From the NCBI GenBank assembly GCA_034431315.1, contig DAOUDK010000115.1, positions 1 through 15,220 of the forward strand: a DNA stretch of 15,220 nt. Direction: 5' to 3'. The notes under the pieces are model-generated. The model was not told the DNA's origin and did not search any database. It saw only the letters and a program-made list of their open reading frames with translations. Origin of the DNA: JAUWOY01 sp034431315. GTDB taxonomy: Bacteria; Chloroflexota; Anaerolineae; VGOG01. Positions within the stretch are counted from its first letter, which is position 1. Every line of letters begins with the position of its first letter. This document shows, one piece after another, positions 1-6,912 of the stretch. The translations under genes and the position numbers were made by a program.

Positions 1-1
1 G

Positions 2-583
2 AGGTTGCGAGAAGCCCTGGGCGGAATCATCCAGACCGTGGCCTTGACGGTTGAAACGAAGGATCCCTATACAGCCGGTCATCAACGGCGCGTTGGCAAT
101 CTTGCCCGTGCCATAGCGAATGAGATGGGTCTTCCCCAGGAACAGATTGATGGAATCCGTATGGCCGGGCTGATTCATGATCTCGGCAAGGTAGGTATAC
201 CCACTGAAATACTCGGCAGGCCCGGTCCGTTAAACGACCTCCAATTCGGTCTGATTAAAGCCCACTCCCAAATCGGTTACGACGTATTGAAGACGATAGA
301 ATTCCCCTGGCCGGTGGCCCAGATCGTGCTTCAACATCACGAAAGGCTGGACGGTTCTGGTTATCCTCAAGGGCTATCGGGTGAGGAGACCCTCCTGGAA
401 GCAAGGATCCTGGCTGTAGCTGACGTTGTCGAGGCCATGGCTTCTCGCCGACCTTATCGGCCGCCTCGCGGGTTAGATAAGGCCCTGGAGGAAATCTCAC
501 AGAATAGGGGTGTCCTTTACGATGCCGAGGCGGTAGATGCTTGCTTGAAGCTTTTCACTGAGAAGGGGTTTGAGTTTGAGTAA
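2..583 (+). CDS. HD-GYP domain phosphodiesterase, 5'-truncated
   Basis: This is the C-terminal HD-GYP domain of a larger regulator. The family hydrolyses cyclic di-GMP with a di- or tri-metal centre in the cytoplasm. Numbering from the TTG at 5, the metal-binding motifs are all visible: H26, the HD pair H58-D59 within HDLGK, H87 with G91, the HH pair 111-112 followed by ERLDGSGYP, and the late aspartate D139 in ADVVEAM. The frame stays open to the window edge and no Shine-Dalgarno site is visible, so the TTG is probably an internal codon and an N-terminal sensory or receiver region lies upstream. The stop is TAA at 581-583, about 20 nt before a strong hairpin terminator. The substrate is inferred from the family; some members cleave other cyclic dinucleotides. 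Confidence 0.92.
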   Translation, partial: RLREALGGIIQTVALTVETKDPYTAGHQRRVGNLARAIANEMGLPQEQIDGIRMAGLIHDLGKVGIPTEILGRPGPLNDLQFGLIKAHSQIGYDVLKTIEFPWPVAQIVLQHHERLDGSGYPQGLSGEETLLEARILAVADVVEAMASRRPYRPPRGLDKALEEISQNRGVLYDAEAVDACLKLFTEKGFEFE

Positions 584-602
584 GGGGAAGCACCTGGAAC
601 GC

Positions 603-631
603 AAAAGCTCAGGAGACCTCCTGAGCTTTTT
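603..631. terminator. Bidirectional intrinsic terminator
   Basis: A perfect 12-bp stem (603-614 with 619-630) closes a GACC loop. It is followed by a run of T on the + strand at 627-631 and, because the stem begins with AAAA, by a T run on the - strand too. It lies between the HD-GYP gene reading right and the tRNA gene reading left, so it can end both transcripts. Confidence 0.88.
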
Positions 632-648
632 ACATCCGCATAGAGCGC

Positions 649-735
649 TGGTGCCCCGGGCGGGACTCGAACCCGCATGCCCAGAAGGGCACAGGTCCTC
701 AACCTGCCGCGTATGCCTAATTCCGCCACCGGGGC
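649..735 (-). tRNA. tRNA-Leu (anticodon GAG)
   Basis: Read on the - strand, the acceptor stem GCCCCGG (735-729) pairs with CCGGGGC, followed by discriminator A and an encoded CCA (651-649). The anticodon arm is GCAGG-TTGAGGA-CCTGT, giving anticodon GAG (leucine, CTY codons). A long variable arm (GCCC-TTCT-GGGC) marks it as a class II tRNA, as expected for leucine. The T arm is GCGGG-TTCGAGT-CCCGC. A perfect consensus promoter lies immediately upstream and a bidirectional terminator downstream. Short ORFs in this stretch are spurious readings of the tRNA. Confidence 0.97.
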
Positions 736-746
736 ATTGTACCAAA

Positions 747-775
747 ATTATACTCACTATTCCTCCACTTGTCAA
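747..775 (-). promoter_or_regulatory. Consensus sigma70 promoter for tRNA-Leu
   Basis: On the - strand, TTGACA (775-770) and TATAAT (752-747) are separated by exactly 17 nt. Both hexamers match consensus fully. The predicted start is near 740, about 5 nt before the mature tRNA 5' end. The -35 box overlaps that of the rightward plsX promoter. Confidence 0.85.
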
Positions 776-797
776 CTTCGGGAAAGTAGCGTACAAT
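769..797 (+). promoter_or_regulatory. Sigma70-type promoter for plsX-fabF
   Basis: TTGTCA (769-774), a 17-nt spacer, then TACAAT (792-797); one mismatch to consensus in each box. Transcription would begin near 804, leaving a leader of roughly 180 nt before plsX that contains repeat-derived inverted repeats. The -35 box shares five bases with the opposing tRNA promoter. Confidence 0.65.
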
Positions 798-896
798 ATG
801 GTTGCGGTAGAAGCCCTTTTGGAGTAGGGAAGGCGCAACTTGTGGGGGGCGATGGTGTTAAATATCGTTGAGAGGCAACAAGGCAATGAGTCAATG

Positions 897-960
897 GGTT
901 AATGAGTCAGTGAGGTGTGAGTCACGCCTCGTTACCTCGTCGCCTCATTGACTCGTTACC
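897..960. repeat. Imperfect inverted repeat in the plsX leader
   Basis: Arms at 897-915 and 943-960 are near-complementary, both built on GAGTCA-type units. Between them an 8-bp hairpin (912-919 with 923-930, one G-U pair, AGU loop) can form. An additional AATGAGTCAATG unit sits just upstream at 885-896. The stretch looks like a dispersed intergenic repeat rather than a designed leader. A related sequence occurs inside the YfhO gene at 4890-4929. It ends about 10 nt before the plsX Shine-Dalgarno site. Confidence 0.6.
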
Positions 961-987
961 TATGGTGAATAAGGAGGTTGCGTCATC

Positions 988-1977
988 ATGAAAATCGTGC
1001 TGGACGCCATGGGCGGCGATCACGCTCCGCCGGTGGCCGTGGAGGGGGGAGTGTGGGCCGCGCGGGAGTACGGGATCGAGGTGATCCTGGTCGGGCGGGA
1101 GGAGGACGTGCGACGGGAGTTGGCCAGGCATGACACGTCTGGCCTCAGTTTGCCCGTCGTCCACGCCAGCCAGGTCATCGAAATGGACGAGCACCCTGCG
1201 GCCGCGGTCAAGGCCAAAAAGGACTCCTCAATGGTGGTCGGTATGGACATGGTGAAGCGGGGCGAGGCAGAGGCCTTCGTCACCATGGGCAACTCCGGCG
1301 GCGCGCTGGCCGCGGCCCTCTTCCGCCTGGGGCGTATTCGGGGGATCCGGCGCCCGGCCCTCTCCACTGTCTACCCCACCACAACCGGCTTTTGTTTCAT
1401 GCTGGACGTGGGAGCCACCACCGACTGCAAGCCGGAGTACCTGCTCCAGTTCGGGATGATGGGCGCTGTCTACGCCGAGCGGGTGCTGGGCGTCGCCAAC
1501 CCGCGCGTGGGCATCGTCTCCAACGGCGAGGAGGAGGGGAAGGGGAGCATTCTGGTGCAGGAGGCGTATCAACTGCTCAAGGCCAGCCCCCTCAACTTCG
1601 TGGGGAATCTGGAGGGGAAGGACATCGCCCCCGGCCTGGCCGACGTGGTGGTCACCGACGGCTTCACCGGCAACGTGATCGTCAAGCTCTCCGAGGGGCT
1701 GGCGGCGTCGCTCTTGGGCATCATCAAGGCCGAGGTTAAGAAGAGCCCCATCGCGACGATTGGTGCTCTGCTCTCCAAGCCCGCCTTCGACCAGGTCAAA
1801 AAGCGCCTCGACTATGCCGAGTACGGCGGCGCGCCGCTGCTGGGGGTGGACGGGGTGGTGATCGTCGGTCACGGTCGCTCCAATGCCAAAGCGGTCAAGA
1901 ACGCCATGCGGGTGGCCAAACGGGCGGTGGAGGGCGGGATGCTCGCTGCTATCAAAGATGGTTTACAAAATCTGTAG
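988..1977 (+). CDS. plsX: Phosphate acyltransferase PlsX
   Basis: PlsX converts acyl-ACP and phosphate to acyl-phosphate, which feeds PlsY in the first step of phosphatidic acid synthesis. It is a peripheral membrane enzyme. The 329-residue length is normal for the family. Visible hallmarks are the N-terminal KIVLDAMGGDHAP, VTMGNSGG (98-105), the LDVGATTDCKPEYL stretch (139-152), SNGEEEGKGS (178-187) and VVTDGFTGNVIVK (221-233). The ATG at 988 has AAGGAGG at 971-977. The stop codon TAG overlaps the AGGAGG site of fabF 11 nt downstream, so the two genes form one operon. plsX commonly neighbours fatty-acid synthesis genes. Confidence 0.97.
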   Translation: MKIVLDAMGGDHAPPVAVEGGVWAAREYGIEVILVGREEDVRRELARHDTSGLSLPVVHASQVIEMDEHPAAAVKAKKDSSMVVGMDMVKRGEAEAFVTMGNSGGALAAALFRLGRIRGIRRPALSTVYPTTTGFCFMLDVGATTDCKPEYLLQFGMMGAVYAERVLGVANPRVGIVSNGEEEGKGSILVQEAYQLLKASPLNFVGNLEGKDIAPGLADVVVTDGFTGNVIVKLSEGLAASLLGIIKAEVKKSPIATIGALLSKPAFDQVKKRLDYAEYGGAPLLGVDGVVIVGHGRSNAKAVKNAMRVAKRAVEGGMLAAIKDGLQNL

Positions 1978-1988
1978 GAGGATTTGAT

Positions 1989-3248
1989 ATGACCAGGAAA
2001 CGCAGTATCGAAGAGAGAGTCGTCATCACCGGTCTGGGGGCCATCACCCCTCTGGGACTGAGTGTGGAGGAGACCTGGCAGGGGCTCATCGCCGGTCGGA
2101 GCGGCATAGGCCGCGTCACCCACTTGGATCTCAGTAACTATCCCACCCAGATCCTGGGCCTGGTGAAGGGGTTCAAAGCGCGAGACTATATGGACCGCAA
2201 AGAGGCGAGGCGCATGGCACGCTTTAGCCAGTTCGCCGTAGCCGCGACCAAGATGGCCCTGGAGGATGCGGGCCTTGCCATTGACGAGGAGAACGCCGAG
2301 GAGGTGGGCGTGCTCCTGGGCAACGCCATTGGGGGCATAGAGGAGACGGAGAAGGCCTGTCGGACCATGTTCGAGCGTGGTGGCATGCGCATATCGCCTT
2401 TCTACGTGGTGATGATGCCCTCGAACCTGGCCGCCTTCCAGGTGGCTTACACCTACGGCATCAAGGGTTACAGCTCCACCATCTCTACTGCCTGCGCCGC
2501 GGGCACGCAGGCCATCGGCGAGGCAGCAGATGTCATCCGCCGGGGGAAGGCCAGGGTCATGGTGGCCGGTGGGGCGGAGGGCGGCATCTGTGAGCTGGCC
2601 GTGGCTGTCTTCTGTGTGGGTCGAGCCTATTCCACCCGCAACGATGAGCCGGAACGGGCCAGTCGCCCCTTTGACAAGGATCGCGATGGCTTCGTCGGGG
2701 GCGAGGGAAGCGGCATCGTGATCCTGGAGAGCCTGGAGCACGCTCTGGAGCGGGAGGCGCGAATCTACGCTGAGGTGCTGGGCAGCGGTGCTTCCAACGA
2801 TGCTTACCATCTCATAGCGCCCGATCCCGAAGGGGCGGGGGCAGCGCGGGCCATGCGCTGGGCGCTGAAAGACGCAGGTGTGGAGCCCAGCGAGGTGGAC
2901 TACATTAACGCCCACGGCACTGGCACCCCCTTGGGCGACGTTTCGGAGACCCTGGCCATCAAGAAGGTCTTCGGCGACCATGCCTACCGTGTGCCCATCA
3001 GCTCCTCCAAGTCCATGATCGGCCACCTGTGGGGAGCGGCGGGAGCGGTAGAGTCCATCGCCTGCATCCTCACCATCCGGGACAACATCATCCATCCCAC
3101 CATCAACCTTGAGACCCCCGACCCCGATTGCGACCTGGACTATGTCCCCAACGTGGCCCGGAAGGCCCAGGTGGACGTCGCCATCTGCAACTCCTTTGGT
3201 CTGGGGGGGCAGAATGCGTGCGCGGTGTATGGCAGGTATACAGGATAG
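1989..3248 (+). CDS. fabF: 3-oxoacyl-ACP synthase II (KAS II, FabF type)
   Basis: This is a condensing enzyme that elongates acyl-ACP with malonyl-ACP in type II fatty-acid synthesis in the cytosol. The protein has 419 residues. The thiolase-fold catalytic set is complete: nucleophile C169 in STACAAGT, H309 in NAHGTGTPLGD, K341 and H346 in SSKSMIGHLWGAAGA, and the terminal NSFGLGGQNA loop that contributes the gatekeeper phenylalanine (F403). It starts at an ATG whose AGGAGG site overlaps the plsX stop codon, so translation is probably coupled. Only plsX and fabF are present; fabH, fabD, fabG and acpP are not in this window. The TAG stop is followed one base later by a CAAAGCT heptad array. 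A close KAS relative in another pathway is possible but less likely next to plsX. Confidence 0.95.
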   Translation: MTRKRSIEERVVITGLGAITPLGLSVEETWQGLIAGRSGIGRVTHLDLSNYPTQILGLVKGFKARDYMDRKEARRMARFSQFAVAATKMALEDAGLAIDEENAEEVGVLLGNAIGGIEETEKACRTMFERGGMRISPFYVVMMPSNLAAFQVAYTYGIKGYSSTISTACAAGTQAIGEAADVIRRGKARVMVAGGAEGGICELAVAVFCVGRAYSTRNDEPERASRPFDKDRDGFVGGEGSGIVILESLEHALEREARIYAEVLGSGASNDAYHLIAPDPEGAGAARAMRWALKDAGVEPSEVDYINAHGTGTPLGDVSETLAIKKVFGDHAYRVPISSSKSMIGHLWGAAGAVESIACILTIRDNIIHPTINLETPDPDCDLDYVPNVARKAQVDVAICNSFGLGGQNACAVYGRYTG

Positions 3249-3249
3249 A

Positions 3250-3292
3250 AAAGTTCAAAGCTCAAAGCTCAAAGCTCAAACTTCAAAGTCGA
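3250..3292. repeat. CAAAGCT heptad array (copy 1)
   Basis: Degenerate 7-nt units (CAAAGCT three times, then CAAACTT and CAAAGTC) begin immediately after the fabF stop codon and run to the Shine-Dalgarno site of the next gene. The first 18 nt (3250-3267) recur exactly, in inverted orientation, at 4025-4042 and 8475-8492. Confidence 0.85.
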
Positions 3293-3302
3293 AAGGAAGG
3301 AA

Positions 3303-4016
3303 ATGCAAGTTATTACCAACGAGAAGTTGATCAAGAACAGAGCTAGATTGGGCCGTGTGGCCAGCTTCGCCGGGTTGGGAATATTGGTCTTGGGGCTGGT
3401 CGCCTCCCTTTCTCCTCATGAGTTGCTCACATCTCCCCAGTGGATGCTGGCATCGTTTGGCTGCCTGTTCGTGGGCTTTCTGCTCTCCCAGGTCGGCATT
3501 TACAATGCTAACCGCTGGGTTAAGGAGCCGCGTGCCGATCAGACGCTGGACAAGATCCTGAAGGGCTTCGGTGACCGCTATCACCTCTACAACTACGTCC
3601 TACCTGCTTCTCACGTTCTGCTGGCCCCCTTTGGCCTCTGTGTCATCAATCCCAAGCATCAAGCGGGCAAGGTTCGCTGCGAGGGCGAGAAGTGGCACCA
3701 CGAGCTCGGTTGGAAGCGGATATTGCGCCTCTTTGGGCAGGAAGGGCTGGGCAACCCGACCAAGGAAGTGCGAGCCGAGGTCGAAAGGCTCCGCCGTTTC
3801 CTGGCTGAACGGCTTTCTGATGATGTGCCCATCGAGGGACTGGTCGTATTTACCAATCCCCAGGTGGATCTCGAGACAGAGAACCCCGCTGTCCCTGTGT
3901 TAGATGGCAAGCAATTGAAGCTTTTCCTACGGAGCCTGAGCAAGGAGAGGCCCATACCTGGCAGCCAACGAAAGCAGTTGGCCGAGATCTTGGCTGGAGA
4001 GGCGCCTGATCTTTGA
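3303..4016 (+). CDS. Two-TM membrane protein with NERD-like domain
   Basis: The 237-residue protein has two hydrophobic segments (about 18-37 and 47-66) followed by a cytosolic region resembling the nuclease-related (NERD) fold. The match rests on the pattern YNYVLPASHVLLAPFGLCVI, N-P-K-H and AGKV at about 96-123, followed by a helix with NPTKEV (151-156) and a late strand GLVVFTNP (179-186). NERD is related to Holliday-junction-resolvase and archaeal nuclease folds, but the usual acidic residue before the core strand is serine here (S103), so nuclease activity is doubtful. The ATG at 3303 has AAGG at 3293-3296. The gene is bracketed by inverted heptad arrays, and its stop codon lies inside the right-hand array. 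Function unknown. Confidence 0.7.
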   Translation: MQVITNEKLIKNRARLGRVASFAGLGILVLGLVASLSPHELLTSPQWMLASFGCLFVGFLLSQVGIYNANRWVKEPRADQTLDKILKGFGDRYHLYNYVLPASHVLLAPFGLCVINPKHQAGKVRCEGEKWHHELGWKRILRLFGQEGLGNPTKEVRAEVERLRRFLAERLSDDVPIEGLVVFTNPQVDLETENPAVPVLDGKQLKLFLRSLSKERPIPGSQRKQLAEILAGEAPDL

Positions 4017-4045
4017 ACTTTGATCTTTGAGCTTTGAACTTTAAG
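4009..4045. repeat. CAAAGCT heptad array (copy 2, inverted)
   Basis: Units of (A/G)(T/C)CTTTGA and similar run in the opposite sense to copy 1. The exact 18-mer CTTTGAGCTTTGAACTTT lies at 4025-4042. The TGA stop of the NERD-like gene (4014-4016) is part of the array. Confidence 0.85.
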
Positions 4046-4058
4046 CGGGGAGGGCATC

Positions 4059-6518
4059 TTGCTTTTGCCACTAGGTTGGCTGCTGAGGCTATTCGTCTTG
4101 TGGCTGGCAGCTTATGCGATAGCTCGCTGGCTTCACCGGCGGGGGCGGCTGGCGCGGGACTACCACCGCGACGTATTGGCCCTGGGCATCATCGCTTTAG
4201 CCACCCTCGGCTTCTTCTGGCAACTCTTCTTCACCGACGATACCTGGATGCCCTCCGGGGGCGGCGACCTGGTCTCCTTCCTCTATCCTCTCTACCGCTT
4301 CGCAGCCCGCAACCTCAGGCGAGGTATCGTCCCCCTTTGGAATCCCTACCTCTACGGCGGCGCCCCCTTCGCCGCCGACAACCAATCGGGTCTCTTCTAT
4401 CCTGTCAACCTCCTGTTTTTCCTCCTCTTCCCCGAAGTAACCTATTCCACCATGGAGCTGCTGGCCGTCTTCCACTTCTTCCTGGCCGGTGCCTTCATGT
4501 ATATTTGCCTGCGCTCCCTGTCATTGCGAGGAGCGGAGCGACGAAGCAATCTCCCGCCTTCAATGCATGTGCAACCTGGAGATTGCTTTGCTACGCTCGC
4601 AATGACAGGCGTGAGTCGCTCCGCCGCGCTAGCCGGCGCCCTCGCCTTCATGTTCTCCGACCTCTTCGTCACCCACTTCGGCAACCTGAACATGATCGCC
4701 GTGGCTGCCTGGCTTCCGCTCATCTTCCTCAGCTACCACCGAGCCATGACCGAGGAGCGGCCGGGCATGGCTGTCGCAGCAGGAGCTTTCCTGGGCATCG
4801 CCACCCTGGCCGGCCACATCCAGATAACGCTGTTCATCGCGCTGGCTTTGGTGCTGTACACCCTCTATCAGGGGGGGCGGCGCCTTCTTCACTCGTTGAC
4901 TCGTTACTTATTACCCTGTTGCCTCGTGGCCCTCTGCTTCGCCGCCCTGGCCCTTATCCCCGGCTATGAGATGGCCGGCCACACCGTGCGGGCCGAGATG
5001 AGCTATCAAGAAGCCAGCCAATATTCCCTGCCGCCGGTGGGACTGGTGGGGCTGCTCATCCCCGGCTTCTTCGGACGCGGGCCGGCAGGCTTTTGGGGAC
5101 CCTGGGATCGGGTGGAGGTGGGCTACGTCGGCGTCTTGCCTCTCATCCTGGCTGGCCTGGCCGTGCTTCTCAGGCGGGACAGGCTGACCCGCTTCCTCGT
5201 GGGCCTGGCTGTTATATCGCTCTTTTTGGCCTTCGGCGGCTATACCATCCTCCACGGTTGGCTCTATTTGGTGCCCGGCTTCGACAAAGTACGCGCCCCG
5301 GCCCGCTTCATCTACCTGTTGGACTTCTCCCTGGCTGCCCTGGCCGCCCTGGGTTTGGACGCCCTCCTGCGGCCGCTGGATCACCGGATGCGGGCAGTCT
5401 TCCACCGCCTGCTTAAGATAGCCCCTTGGCTCTGGTTAGCCATAACGCTCATCGGCTTGTCCCTGGGCTATCATGCCATCTTGACCGCTCAGGGCAGAGA
5501 CGCGACGATATTCAACAGGACCGTGAGCGCGGTCAACGGCCTGGTCTTTTTCCTGTTGATGCTGGCTGCCAGCCTGGTCATTCTCTACCTGCGCCGCTAC
5601 CGCTGGGGGCAGCGGTGGGCCGTAGGCGCGTTGGCTGTGGGCTTGATCGCCCTCGACCTGTTCAGCATGGGGGCCTACACCGACCTGGAGCACAACGACC
5701 CCACGGTGGGCTTCCAGCATCCTGAGGCCATCGAGTTCCTCAAATCGGATCCTGGCTACTATCGCATAGACACGGGAACGGGCGTTTGGGACGTCTGGCA
5801 GCCCGACGCCAGCTTGCTGTACGGCATCTTCGACGTGTCAGGCATCTGGAACCCGCTTCAGTTGGCCGACTACGACCGCTACTGGGATGCGGTGGGCCTG
5901 CGGGGTCTTCGATCCTCCCGCCTGTATGACTTCGTGAACGCCAAGTACGTCATCGGCCACAAGGACGTGCCGCTGGACTGGGACAAGTTCGTGCCCGTCT
6001 TCGACCGTGACCCGCAGGTCAACATCTACCTGAACACCCAGGCGCTGCCGCGAGCCATCCTCGTCCACCAGGCCGTAGCCGTGCCCGATCAGGAGAGCGC
6101 GTTCGTCCAGATTCAAGACCCCGGCTTCGACCCGGCCAGCAGCGTGGTCGTGGAGGGAGGCAGGCCTTTGGACGTATCTCCTGAGGGCGAAGTCAGCTCT
6201 TTGGACATTACCGCTTACCGCCCCAATGCCATCCAGCTTACGGCCAAGACATCAGCGGAGGCATATCTCGTCCTCAGCGAGGTCTACTATCCGGGCTGGA
6301 GGGCTTACGTTGACGGCCGCGCGGAGCCGGTCCTGCGGGCCAACTACGCTTTCCGCGCCGTCTACCTGAAGCCAGGCTACCACGAGGTGCGCCTCGTTTT
6401 CGAGCCTCTCTCCTGGAAAGTGGGACTGGGCATCAGCGTGGCCACGTGGGTCGGCTTGGCGGTCTGGGCTCTATTCACCTGGCGGGCTCGCCTAGCACGT
6501 AAAGGCCCTTCCACTTGA
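4059..6518 (+). CDS. YfhO-family multi-pass membrane protein
   Basis: This 819-residue integral membrane protein belongs to the YfhO family, GT-C-like proteins implicated in adding sugars to envelope polymers using lipid-linked donors. It has about a dozen hydrophobic helices up to roughly residue 540, then an extracytoplasmic domain, and a final TM helix near 785-808. Family marks are the acidic first loop around D70, WNPYLYGGAPFAADNQSGLF (94-113) followed by YPVNL, and the C-terminal pattern SEVYYPGWRAYVDG with LKPGYHEVRLVFEP. TTG at 4059 is chosen as start because GGGGAGGG precedes it at 4047-4053. Residues about 155-183 are a translated palindromic repeat, and about 278-291 may derive from a second repeat; both keep the frame. 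The donor and acceptor are unknown. Confidence 0.85.
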   Translation: MLLPLGWLLRLFVLWLAAYAIARWLHRRGRLARDYHRDVLALGIIALATLGFFWQLFFTDDTWMPSGGGDLVSFLYPLYRFAARNLRRGIVPLWNPYLYGGAPFAADNQSGLFYPVNLLFFLLFPEVTYSTMELLAVFHFFLAGAFMYICLRSLSLRGAERRSNLPPSMHVQPGDCFATLAMTGVSRSAALAGALAFMFSDLFVTHFGNLNMIAVAAWLPLIFLSYHRAMTEERPGMAVAAGAFLGIATLAGHIQITLFIALALVLYTLYQGGRRLLHSLTRYLLPCCLVALCFAALALIPGYEMAGHTVRAEMSYQEASQYSLPPVGLVGLLIPGFFGRGPAGFWGPWDRVEVGYVGVLPLILAGLAVLLRRDRLTRFLVGLAVISLFLAFGGYTILHGWLYLVPGFDKVRAPARFIYLLDFSLAALAALGLDALLRPLDHRMRAVFHRLLKIAPWLWLAITLIGLSLGYHAILTAQGRDATIFNRTVSAVNGLVFFLLMLAASLVILYLRRYRWGQRWAVGALAVGLIALDLFSMGAYTDLEHNDPTVGFQHPEAIEFLKSDPGYYRIDTGTGVWDVWQPDASLLYGIFDVSGIWNPLQLADYDRYWDAVGLRGLRSSRLYDFVNAKYVIGHKDVPLDWDKFVPVFDRDPQVNIYLNTQALPRAILVHQAVAVPDQESAFVQIQDPGFDPASSVVVEGGRPLDVSPEGEVSSLDITAYRPNAIQLTAKTSAEAYLVLSEVYYPGWRAYVDGRAEPVLRANYAFRAVYLKPGYHEVRLVFEPLSWKVGLGISVATWVGLAVWALFTWRARLARKGPST
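4517..4609. repeat. Intragenic palindromic repeat element in the YfhO gene
   Basis: The 93-bp element has terminal arms at 4517-4554 and 4578-4609 that are inverted copies apart from a short indel. Outer ends are CCTGTCATTGCGAG and CTCGCAATGACAGG; inner ends are GAAGCAATCTCC and GGAGATTGCTTTG. The loop is 23 nt. Its type (CATTGCGAG...GAAGCAATCTC) is a widespread dispersed bacterial repeat normally found between genes. Its length is a multiple of three and it adds no stop, so the host ORF continues through it. Confidence 0.88.
4890..4929. repeat. GACTCGTT-type repeat remnant inside the YfhO gene
   Basis: CACTCGTTGACTCGTTAC and the following TTATTACCCTGTTGCCTCG resemble the reverse complement of the plsX-leader repeat near 875-915 (ACTCATTGACTCATTGCC, TTGTTGCCTC). 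It is translated in frame as a hydrophobic segment. Similarity is partial, so this assignment is tentative. Confidence 0.4.
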
Positions 6519-6543
6519 CATTAGATAACACTTGTGTTATACT
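6515..6543 (+). promoter_or_regulatory. Sigma70 promoter for higBA
   Basis: TTGACA (6515-6520), a 17-nt spacer, then TATACT (6538-6543) preceded by an extended -10 TG at 6535-6536. The -35 box overlaps the YfhO stop codon. The predicted start, near 6550, is only a few bases before the toxin ATG at 6556, so the mRNA may be almost leaderless. Confidence 0.8.
6525..6540. promoter_or_regulatory. Palindromic operator for the HigA-type repressor
   Basis: ATAACAC-TT-GTGTTAT is a perfect 7+2+7 palindrome. It fills the spacer and overlaps the -10 box of the higBA promoter. This is the standard place for autorepression by an XRE-type antitoxin, so binding would block RNA polymerase. The binding itself is inferred. 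Confidence 0.8.
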
Positions 6544-6555
6544 CCGGGAGAAAAT

Positions 6556-6912
6556 ATGACTTGGACGGTAAATCTATATAGAGATGCTAGAGGGAATGTT
6601 CCCGTTGAGGACTTCTTGGTTAACTTACCTGAGACAGACCGCGCCCGAATTGCCTGGATCATTAACTTACTGCAGGAATATGGCCTTCAGCTTGGCCCAC
6701 CCTACGTCAAACATCTTAGAGGTAAGCTGTGGGAGTTGCGTATCCGTGCAGGAAGAAGTGCCTATTGTATCATCTACTTCGCCTATGTGGGCCAACGGTT
6801 TATTATCCTTCACGGCTTCTTGAAGAAAACTCGAAAGACGCCCAGGAGAGAACTGGAGATAGCCGAACGACGAATGGCCGACTTTCTGATTAGAGAGGAG
6901 GGGGTGCAATGA
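6556..6912 (+). CDS. higB: HigB/RelE-like toxin (Gp49 family)
   Basis: The 118-residue protein belongs to the phage Gp49-like/HigB branch of the RelE superfamily, ribosome-dependent mRNA interferases. Visible marks are an N-terminal strand and helix with VEDFLVNLPETDRARI, the core KHLRGKLWELRI (52-63), R67 with Y70, and FIILHGFLKKTRKTPRREL (82-100) with its basic cluster. ATG at 6556 is preferred over the upstream TTG at 6532, which lies inside the operator and upstream of the predicted transcript start; GGGAG at 6546-6550 supports it. The TGA stop overlaps the antitoxin ATG (ATGA), so toxin comes first, the order typical of HigBA. Visibly more A/T-rich than its neighbours, consistent with acquisition. 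The named role follows from the family. Confidence 0.88.
   Translation: MTWTVNLYRDARGNVPVEDFLVNLPETDRARIAWIINLLQEYGLQLGPPYVKHLRGKLWELRIRAGRSAYCIIYFAYVGQRFIILHGFLKKTRKTPRRELEIAERRMADFLIREEGVQ

Noticed and set aside
570..871. Short ORFs across the tRNA-Leu region on both strands
   Set aside because: They translate the tRNA and its terminator; fragments such as VPRAGLEPACPEGH are typical spurious tRNA readings.
804..987. Riboswitch in the plsX leader
   Set aside because: Hairpins exist, but they come from repeat units seen elsewhere and match no riboswitch class I know.
1869..3095. Long ORF (408 codons) on the - strand opposite fabF
   Set aside because: It is antisense to a clearly real KAS II with complete catalytic residues. 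GC-rich codon bias leaves opposite frames open, and the translated product has no recognisable domain.
3250..3292. Heptad arrays as a CRISPR or insertion-sequence end
   Set aside because: Units are 7 nt with no unique spacers, no cas genes are present, and no transposase or target duplication is seen. They fit short tandem repeats.
6532..6555. Upstream TTG start for the toxin gene
   Set aside because: The TTG lies in the operator and ahead of the predicted transcript start, and the added residues (MCYTPGEN) are not family-like. ATG 6556 has the ribosome site.
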